A stretch of 19,932 nucleotides of DNA, taken from SYIM01 sp039800325. Lineage in GTDB: Bacteria > Pseudomonadota > Gammaproteobacteria > Burkholderiales > Burkholderiaceae_E. Below, piece after piece: positions 15,021 through 19,932 of the stretch. The DNA is taken from contig JBDLQY010000019.1 in NCBI GenBank assembly GCA_039800325.1, positions 1 through 19,932 on the forward strand. Direction: 5' to 3'. The translations under genes were made by a program, and so were the position numbers. Positions within the stretch are counted from its first letter, which is position 1, and each line of letters begins with the position of its first letter. The notes beneath the pieces are model-generated. The model did not search any database, was not told the DNA's origin, and saw only the letters and a list, made by a program, of their open reading frames with translations.

Positions 15021-16651
15021 ACCAGCAACCGGTGTCGCTGCTGATTGCCGCCCTGGGCGGCGAGGGAGGCGGGGTATTGGCTGACTGGGTCGTTTCGGCC
15101 GCCCGTCGCGCGGGCCTGCCCGTACAGGCTACGTCGGTGCCGGGTGTTGCGCAACGCACTGGCGCCACTAGCTATTACATCGAATTCATGCCGCAGGCAG
15201 CGGTCGGTCAGCATCAACCCGTCTTCGCTCTGATGCCCGTGCCTGGTCGCGTCGATGTACTGCTCTCCAGCGAACTGCTGGAGACCGCCCGCCTGATTGA
15301 ACGTGGATTTGTCAGCCCCGACCGGACGCTGGTGATCTCGGCCCGACATCGCATCTACACCACCCATGAAAAAATGCAGATGGGTGATGGCCGCTTTGAT
15401 GATGAACTTCTGCATCAACTCGCCTCTAGCCTCTCGCGTCGCTACCTCAGCCTCGATCTCAAGGCCCTGGCGCAGACACACCGCACCGTCATCAGCGCCG
15501 TCATGTTTGGCGCACTAGCGGGTAGTGGCGTTCTGCCTTGGTCGCGTGAGCACTGTGAGGCGGCTATCCGGGTGGGTGGCATTGGCGTCGAGACCAGCCT
15601 GGCCGGGTTTGCGGCGGCCATTAACCAAGCAGCGAGTGCCCAGTGGGGAGCTGGCGCTGCACCGGTATCGTCCGCAGCCGCGCCCGCATCGCCCACATCT
15701 ACGCAGGTGGCACCCACGTCCGCCATGGAGTCGTCCACCTTCACGATGGGGGCGTCCCTATCCACGCTGACATCGGATGAGCTCGACGCGGTGATGGCCT
15801 TAGCCGATGAGCGTCTGCGCGACTATCAGAACGCCGACTATGCCCAGCAGTATCGGCAGCGCATGAACTCGCTGATTCAAGCCAGTGCCCAGGCTTCGGG
15901 CGGCGACCAGCGCGCCCGCAACGCCGTGGTGCTCGAGGCTGCCCGTACGCTGGTCCTGTGGATGAGCTATGAAGACGTGATCCGGGTGGCCGATCTCAAG
16001 ACTCGGGCCAGCCGACTTCAGCGTATTCGCCAAGAGGTGGCGGCGAAGGACACTGACATCGTCCGCATCCACGAGCACCTGAGTCCTGGTCTGGATGAAA
16101 TCGCAGCCATCGCCCCCGCTGCGCTTGGCCGGTGGTTACGCAACCGCGCGCATCGCACTCATCCGGTGGGCGCACGAGGTAAGGGGCTCACGCTGCACAC
16201 CACCTCGGTCAGCGGCTTCGCAGCCCTGCGCCTGCTCGGAGCCCTGCGCTGGCTTCGCCCCCGGTCGCTGCGCTTCATCGAAGAGCAGGCCGCCATTGAG
16301 CAGTGGCTGCAGGCGCTGCACCTGGGCATATCGCATCACACCGCATGGACCCTCAGTCTTGCCATGCTGCCGCAGCTGCGCAAAGGCTACAGCGACACCT
16401 GGGAACGGGGTGTGGCCGCCTACGAAGCTATCTTCGATGGGAAGATCAGGCCACTGATGCAAGACGGTCGCCCTCCATCGGATGACGACGCGAAGACCCT
16501 CGAAGATGCTCGCCGCGCGGCACTGGCCGACCCAAACCAGAGTAGTCTGCACAAGACCCTGGGGACGCCGTCCCGAAATCTGCCGGCGGGCGTGCATCCG
16601 GTGCACTGGCGCCCGCGAGAGGCCTCGCGCCCCCGACCAACCTCAGTCTGA
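15017..16651 (+). CDS. iorB: Indolepyruvate oxidoreductase beta subunit with DUF6537-type C-terminus
   Basis: 544 aa, much longer than an archaeal IorB (about 200 aa). Residues 5-205 are the 2-oxoacid:ferredoxin oxidoreductase gamma-type domain: LIAALGGEGGGVLADWV and SVPGVAQRTGATSYYIEFMP at the start, then VDVLLSSELLETARLI and VGGIGVETSLAGF. Residues about 207-250 are an Ala/Ser/Thr/Pro linker. From about 255 the sequence matches the DUF6537 region found at the end of fused or two-subunit proteobacterial IOR proteins (RLRDYQNADYAQQYRQRM, ARTLVLWMSYEDVIRVADLK, the HTTSVSGFAALRLL region). The last 50 residues are Pro/Arg-rich. The start is GTG at 15017, overlapping the iorA stop by four bases. 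Split genes agree with the two-subunit form, whereas many relatives have one chain of about 1150-1200 aa. Confidence 0.88.
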   Translation: MNQQPVSLLIAALGGEGGGVLADWVVSAARRAGLPVQATSVPGVAQRTGATSYYIEFMPQAAVGQHQPVFALMPVPGRVDVLLSSELLETARLIERGFVSPDRTLVISARHRIYTTHEKMQMGDGRFDDELLHQLASSLSRRYLSLDLKALAQTHRTVISAVMFGALAGSGVLPWSREHCEAAIRVGGIGVETSLAGFAAAINQAASAQWGAGAAPVSSAAAPASPTSTQVAPTSAMESSTFTMGASLSTLTSDELDAVMALADERLRDYQNADYAQQYRQRMNSLIQASAQASGGDQRARNAVVLEAARTLVLWMSYEDVIRVADLKTRASRLQRIRQEVAAKDTDIVRIHEHLSPGLDEIAAIAPAALGRWLRNRAHRTHPVGARGKGLTLHTTSVSGFAALRLLGALRWLRPRSLRFIEEQAAIEQWLQALHLGISHHTAWTLSLAMLPQLRKGYSDTWERGVAAYEAIFDGKIRPLMQDGRPPSDDDAKTLEDARRAALADPNQSSLHKTLGTPSRNLPAGVHPVHWRPREASRPRPTSV

Positions 16652-16655
16652 ATGC

Positions 16656-16659
16656 GGAG
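16656..16659 (+). promoter_or_regulatory. Shine-Dalgarno placing the MAPEG start at 16667
   Basis: GGAG lies seven bases before the ATG at 16667. The earlier in-frame ATG at 16652 abuts the iorB stop but has no such site in range. Confidence 0.6.
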
Positions 16660-16666
16660 CGGTTCG

Positions 16667-17050
16667 ATGACCCTTGCCTACTGGTGCATACTGGCTGCGG
16701 CCCTGATGCCTTATCTCTTTACAGGCATCGCAAAATTTGGCAGCAAACCCTATAACAACCGGGCGCCACGCGAGTTCCTGGCTAGTCTTGAGGGCCACCA
16801 AAAGCGCGCCAACTGGGCGCAGATGAATAGCTTCGAGGCCTTCCCGCCCTTTGCTGCCGCAGTCATCATCGCCCATCTCGTGCAGGCGTCGCAAACCGGC
16901 ATCAACGGCCTGGCACTGGCCTTCGTGCTGCTCAGGCTGGGCTACGGCTGGGCCTACATTACCGACCGCCCCAACCTGCGCAGCCTGTTGTGGCTTGGGG
17001 CAGTCTTCTGTGTGATTGGCCTTTTTGTGCTGGCCGCTCGCGCTACTTAA
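16667..17050 (+). CDS. MAPEG-family membrane protein
   Basis: 127 aa from the ATG at 16667 (132 aa if from 16652). About four membrane helices: residues 1-20, then after a polar loop roughly 60-78, 82-100 and 105-124. Family features visible: the polar loop NRAPREFLASLEGHQKRANWAQMNSFEAFPPFAAAVI contains the R..N...E.FP-type motif that contacts glutathione in MAPEG enzymes; a later loop reads YGWAYITDRPNLRS. The family contains glutathione transferases and peroxidases of membranes; the activity of this bacterial branch is not known. It starts 15 bases after the iorB stop, so it is likely on the same transcript. Its 3' end overlaps the convergent RraA-like gene by eight bases (17043-17050). Confidence 0.88.
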   Translation: MTLAYWCILAAALMPYLFTGIAKFGSKPYNNRAPREFLASLEGHQKRANWAQMNSFEAFPPFAAAVIIAHLVQASQTGINGLALAFVLLRLGYGWAYITDRPNLRSLLWLGAVFCVIGLFVLAARAT

Positions 17051-17693
17051 GCCAGGCCGGCAGGCGCATTCCGCCGCGTACTGCCGCGTCGGCTGCGGCT
17101 TCAGCCTCGCGCACCGCGGGCAGTCGCTGCAGCACCGCTTCCACCCTGGACTTGGGTACCACCACAACGCCGTCCACATCAGCAATCACGATGTCGCCGC
17201 TGGCCACCGGATAACCGGCCAGTGCGATCGGAAAGCCAATAGTGCCGGGACCACTGCGGTGGGGAGAATTGGGCGTGACACCCATAGCCCAGGCCGGCAG
17301 TCCCACGGCACGGATGCCATTAAGATCGCGCACGCAGCCGTCGGTGACAAAACCCACAGCACCGCTGTTGCGTGCCATCCCCAGAACCAAATCACCGGTC
17401 ACTGCGCAACCAGTAAAGCCGCCCGTCGTGACGACCAGTACATCGCCGGGCTGCACGTCCTTGAGGGCATGTACCAGCGCGAGGTTATCGGCAGGGCCCG
17501 CATCGACCGTCAGCGCCACGCCACAGAAGGAAAACTGCTCGGCAATGGCAGGCTTGAGCCGGAAGTCGAGACCTCCGCTGCCGCCCATGGCATCCACAAT
17601 GAAACCTGTCGGGGTGCCGCGCAAGGCAGCAACCCAGTCGGCCGGCGGGCGCTCAATCGGCTGACGCTGAATGGCAGGGGCTTCATCAAGCAT
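17043..17693 (-). CDS. RraA-fold aldolase/dimethylmenaquinone methyltransferase-like protein
   Basis: 216 aa, the second member of this fold in the window. It has the exact D-X20-R-D pattern: Asp101 in TGDLVLGMA and Arg122-Asp123 in TDGCVRD, with Gly (not acid) three residues past RD, as in pyruvate aldolases rather than RNase E inhibitors. Other family segments: GIVIADVDGVVVVPKSR-like C-terminal beta region, and PGDVLVV near 82-88. The first strand resembles ALRGTPTGFIVDAMG. The start ATG at 17693 has a perfect GGAGG seven bases upstream (CCTCC at 17701-17705 on plus). Divergent from the lipoprotein gene with an 83-base gap, and convergent with MAPEG. Older databases may call such proteins menaquinone methyltransferase, a name not supported by the fold. 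Confidence 0.85.
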   Translation of the reverse strand: MLDEAPAIQRQPIERPPADWVAALRGTPTGFIVDAMGGSGGLDFRLKPAIAEQFSFCGVALTVDAGPADNLALVHALKDVQPGDVLVVTTGGFTGCAVTGDLVLGMARNSGAVGFVTDGCVRDLNGIRAVGLPAWAMGVTPNSPHRSGPGTIGFPIALAGYPVASGDIVIADVDGVVVVPKSRVEAVLQRLPAVREAEAAADAAVRGGMRLPAWLK

Positions 17694-17700
17694 GGCTATA

Positions 17701-17705
17701 CCTCC
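17701..17705 (-). promoter_or_regulatory. Strong Shine-Dalgarno of the second RraA-like gene
   Basis: GGAGG (CCTCC on plus) seven bases upstream of the ATG at 17693; among the strongest ribosome binding sites in the window. Confidence 0.8.
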
Positions 17706-17763
17706 AAATAAGTGAAGCGATACGATGGTGCTGATGTTAGCCGCTCACGCGGATCAATGCGCC

Positions 17764-17769
17764 TAAAAT
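17764..17769 (+). promoter_or_regulatory. Candidate -10 box of a possibly leaderless transcript
   Basis: TAAAAT ends seven bases before the ATG at 17777, and no Shine-Dalgarno is present. If this is the -10 hexamer, transcription would start at or next to the ATG. No good -35 is seen at 16-18 bases, so confidence is low. Confidence 0.3.
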
Positions 17770-17776
17770 ATCCAGT

Positions 17777-18730
17777 ATGAGAAACCAACACATTCTGGGT
17801 GCTTCGTGGGCCTTCGCACTGCTGATGCTGGGCGCGTGCGGGGGTGGCGGTGGAGATACCGTTGGGCCTTTAGCAAAGGAAGAGAACCTTAACCCGTCCA
17901 ATCCGATCACCTCGGCTGTCACGATCACTTCCGAAAGCGCCAAAGTGATGTATCACGCCCTGAATACATTCGTAGTGTCAGGCGATAACGTTGGTCGACT
18001 CGACATCACTGCACAGGGAGCATGTAGTCAACTCGAACCGATTTCGAGCTCGGGCAATCAGAAACGCGTGGCATGCCGCCCCGGGCAGGTGGGAACAAAT
18101 GTACTCACGCTGATAGCGACAGATCCGTTCACCAAAAAAGAAGTCGGCGTGCAATCGTTCTCAGTTCCGAAGCCCGAGGTTACGCTGACCACGACCCTAG
18201 GATCGCTGGTGGTGATCCTAGAGCCTGAAAAGGCTCCGCTATCGAGCCAAAATTTTCTCGATGTGGTCGCGAGCGGCTACTACAAGGGAACCGTATTTCA
18301 CGATCTGATGCTGGGCAACCGACTTCTGGGTGGGCTATACGCTCTGAACGGAGAAATCTGGTCCCCAAAGACCAGCTCAGAAGTGTCAACCGTCGAGTTC
18401 GAATCTCCGCTGGCGACGGGGCTTTCAAATACCGATGGGACAATCGCTGTCTACCGGCTTCCAAATAGTTCACTTAACTCTGGGTCAACTGGGTTTCTGA
18501 TCAATCTTGGCGACCACGGCAGGATTGGAAATCGTCGAGACGGCACAAGCCCTGATCACTCCGCCTATGCGGTGTTCGGACGACTCAATGAAAAGAGCCG
18601 TGAGCTCATCACAAAAGCAATCGATACCCGATCGATCGTTCCCAAGCCCCCCATGAATCCCACTACCAGCTTTCCATTCGAGCCACCTTCGCCGGCCGTG
18701 TGGATCTCCAACGCAACTCAGACGAACTAG
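17777..18730 (+). CDS. Lipoprotein with degenerate cyclophilin-type domain
   Basis: 317 aa. The N-terminal signal ends in a lipobox LMLGAC with Cys21 as the lipid-anchored residue, followed by a Gly run. This predicts a periplasmic lipoprotein, with Asp absent at +2 and so likely outer-membrane sorted (inference). Residues about 30-133 have no recognised family. Residues about 134-285 align with cyclophilin peptidyl-prolyl isomerases: TTLGSLVVILEPEKAPLSSQ, NFLDVVASGYYKGTVFHDLM, GTIAVYRL, GFLINLGD, AYAVFGRL. Key positions are changed: the catalytic Arg of FHR is Asp176, the Gln of QGG is Leu184, and the QFF segment reads GFL at 239-241. Isomerase activity is therefore doubtful. No Shine-Dalgarno; a TAAAAT sits seven bases upstream. 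GC is somewhat below its neighbours. Confidence 0.82.
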   Translation: MRNQHILGASWAFALLMLGACGGGGGDTVGPLAKEENLNPSNPITSAVTITSESAKVMYHALNTFVVSGDNVGRLDITAQGACSQLEPISSSGNQKRVACRPGQVGTNVLTLIATDPFTKKEVGVQSFSVPKPEVTLTTTLGSLVVILEPEKAPLSSQNFLDVVASGYYKGTVFHDLMLGNRLLGGLYALNGEIWSPKTSSEVSTVEFESPLATGLSNTDGTIAVYRLPNSSLNSGSTGFLINLGDHGRIGNRRDGTSPDHSAYAVFGRLNEKSRELITKAIDTRSIVPKPPMNPTTSFPFEPPSPAVWISNATQTN

Positions 18731-18764
18731 CTGCGGCTGAGTCCATTTTTTAGGGACCACCCCC

Positions 18765-19754
18765 ATGAAAGTCGCCATTCTCGGTACCGGTGCCATGGGC
18801 ACGATTTTTGGTGTCGCGCTGGCTCGCAGCGGCGCGCAACTGGTGTGTTATGACGTTCGCGCTGACGTCATCGACGCTATCCGCGCAAACGGTCTGCGCT
18901 TAAGCGGCGTATCGGGCGAACACTGTCTGCGCGTATCAGCCCATACAAGGCCTGAAGACCTTGGCACCGTCGACCTCGCACTGGTGCTGGTTGATAGCTC
19001 GGCCACGGCGCAGGCAGCTGAGGTTGCAGCACGGTGCCTGTCGCCCGAGGGCTATGCGCTGACCCTGCAAAACGGCATCGGCAATCTTGAAGCCCTGGTT
19101 GCACGCCTGGGCGCCGGGCGGGTTGCCGCGGGCATCACCTACAACAGTGGTGCCGGCCTTGCGCCTGGCCATGCCCGTCACACAAATGCGGGTCATACGG
19201 TGATGGGTGAGGCCGGCGGCCCCATCAGTCAGCGCCTGCGGCAGCTGGCGGCCCGATTCGACGCGGGGGGTATTCCCATCACCCTGTCCGATGCGGTCGA
19301 GGGCCATATCTGGAGTAAGTTCGTCCACAACTGCGCGATCAATCCGGTATCGGCCCTGACCGCGCTTCGCCCCGGCGAGATCTGGAGCGACCCGGCAGCG
19401 CGTCAGCTGATTGAGCGCGTTATCGATGAGATCCTGGCAGTCGTTCAGGCCGCGGGTATTCATCTGCCTGAGCATGATCCACGCGCCGAAATCCTCGAGC
19501 ACTGCCGCATACGCTACAACCGGCCGTCCATGCTGCAGCACCGACTCGCAGGTCGAACCACCGAGATTGGCGCGCTGAACGAAACGCTGATTAAACGCGC
19601 ACGCGACCTGAGAATCGCCACACCCGTCAATGAAACCATTGTGCTGGCGATCCGCGCCATGCAGGCCTCAAATGGCGGACGCGATCGCGAACTCGACGAG
19701 GCCGCGCTCGAAGCTGCAGCACTTCATGGGCGGGCCCCGAACACGTCTGGCTGA
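18765..19754 (+). CDS. panE: 2-dehydropantoate 2-reductase (ketopantoate reductase) family protein
   Basis: 329 aa, normal family length. The family reduces 2-dehydropantoate to pantoate with NADPH in pantothenate/CoA synthesis, though many paralogues act on other 2-oxoacids. Visible: the Rossmann loop GTGAMG at 7-12, LQNGIGN at 101-107 with Asn103, the catalytic Lys185 in IWSKFVHNCAINPVSALTA, and the C-terminal GRTTEIGALN with Glu267. The usual SMLQD reads SMLQH here (His259), a small departure near the active site. The start ATG at 18765 has AGGGA eight bases upstream. It lies 34 bases after the lipoprotein gene on the same strand with no clear terminator between. Whether it serves pantothenate or a catabolic 2-oxoacid is not decided; the neighbourhood favours neither. 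Confidence 0.87.
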   Translation: MKVAILGTGAMGTIFGVALARSGAQLVCYDVRADVIDAIRANGLRLSGVSGEHCLRVSAHTRPEDLGTVDLALVLVDSSATAQAAEVAARCLSPEGYALTLQNGIGNLEALVARLGAGRVAAGITYNSGAGLAPGHARHTNAGHTVMGEAGGPISQRLRQLAARFDAGGIPITLSDAVEGHIWSKFVHNCAINPVSALTALRPGEIWSDPAARQLIERVIDEILAVVQAAGIHLPEHDPRAEILEHCRIRYNRPSMLQHRLAGRTTEIGALNETLIKRARDLRIATPVNETIVLAIRAMQASNGGRDRELDEAALEAAALHGRAPNTSG

Positions 19755-19819
19755 AGCACTGCTGTCGACGGAAAGCCCGATGCGCTCAGACTTCCGCTGG
19801 CCACCCATGCTGCAAGCAC

Positions 19820-19932
19820 TCAGGTACGAGCGCCTGCAGCCAGGTGAGCAGCCGGCGGATGCGTCACGATCTGCCTGAGCTCTGGCCGAGCCTGCGTCAG
19901 CTGTGACAGGTTTGGCCGCGGGCGGGCAAGCG
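19820..19932 (-). CDS. Possible C-terminal tail of a gene running off the right edge
   Basis: A minus-strand frame of 37 codons with stop, open at the edge (about 36 residues, ending HPPAAHLAAGART). The reading RPNLSQLTQARPELRQIVTH looks amphipathic and protein-like, and it would converge on panE with a 65-base gap, but no family is recognised. Two other frames are open over much of the same stretch because of high GC, so it may be spurious. Confidence 0.25.
   Translation of the reverse strand, partial: LARPRPNLSQLTQARPELRQIVTHPPAAHLAAGART

Noticed and set aside
14666..15481. 271-codon minus-strand frame across the iorA-iorB junction
   Set aside because: Antisense to two coupled genes with strong motifs and ribosome sites; no recognisable product.
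18743..18757. GTCC...GGAC hairpin with T-run before panE
   Set aside because: Only a four-base stem and the T-run is in the loop rather than after the stem, so it is not an intrinsic terminator.
19780..19878. Short plus-strand frame after panE starting ATG 19780
   Set aside because: Only 32 codons, no Shine-Dalgarno, no motif, and it is part of an out-of-frame shadow of panE.

Overview
The window looks like chromosomal DNA of a GC-rich proteobacterium, most likely a betaproteobacterium of the Burkholderiales type. This is inferred from codon bias, tight gene packing and the gene families present (split indolepyruvate oxidoreductase with a DUF6537-type beta subunit, HMG-aldolase/RraA-like proteins, COG3687 hydrolase); nothing in the window names the species. 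I see no rRNA, tRNA, CRISPR array, insertion sequence or phage gene. The first 35 bases are not genomic: they match the Illumina TruSeq read-1 adapter. The left edge is therefore a raw contig end, and the first gene is cut there.

Layout. (1) 36-2275, minus: a large secreted-type subtilisin-like protease (three pre-peptidase beta domains, a Calx-beta domain, then a catalytic S8 domain), truncated by the contig end. (2) 2276-3048: a 773-base gap without a convincing gene; 2641-2820 is AT-rich (about 41% GC by hand count) and turns abruptly GC-rich near 2820. (3) 3049-6301: ChaC-like gamma-glutamylcyclotransferase (+), flavin-reductase-domain protein (-), COG3687 metal-dependent hydrolase (+) and a DMT/EamA transporter (+, TTG start overlapping the previous stop). 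(4) 6327-9765: a probable catabolic module. A minus-strand run of a GntR/HutC-type regulator, an HMG/CHA-aldolase-like (RraA-fold) protein and a 2-keto-4-pentenoate-hydratase-like protein is divergent from a short-chain dehydrogenase. (5) 9842-12396: the AmmeMemoRadiSam triad, with MEMO and AMMECR1 domains fused in one protein and a convergent, overlapping radical SAM gene. (6) 12496-17050: a small membrane protein, IorA, IorB and a MAPEG protein, all on plus with short gaps, a 4-base overlap and abutting ends. (7) 17043-19754: a second RraA-fold protein (-), a lipoprotein with a degenerate cyclophilin domain (+) and a PanE-like ketopantoate reductase (+). A possible gene tail runs off the right edge on minus.

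How the genes may work together. Region 4 can be read as a short pathway in which a hydratase makes a 4-hydroxy-2-oxoacid and the aldolase splits it to pyruvate, under the adjacent GntR regulator. Region 6 oxidatively decarboxylates aryl pyruvates such as indolepyruvate to an aryl-acetyl-CoA, passing electrons through iron-sulfur clusters. Region 5 is the best candidate for poorly understood biology: its three families are known to co-occur, but their joint reaction is not established. Three of the four convergent gene pairs overlap at their 3' ends (by 4, 7 and 8 bases), and several starts are TTG or GTG backed by strong ribosome binding sites.
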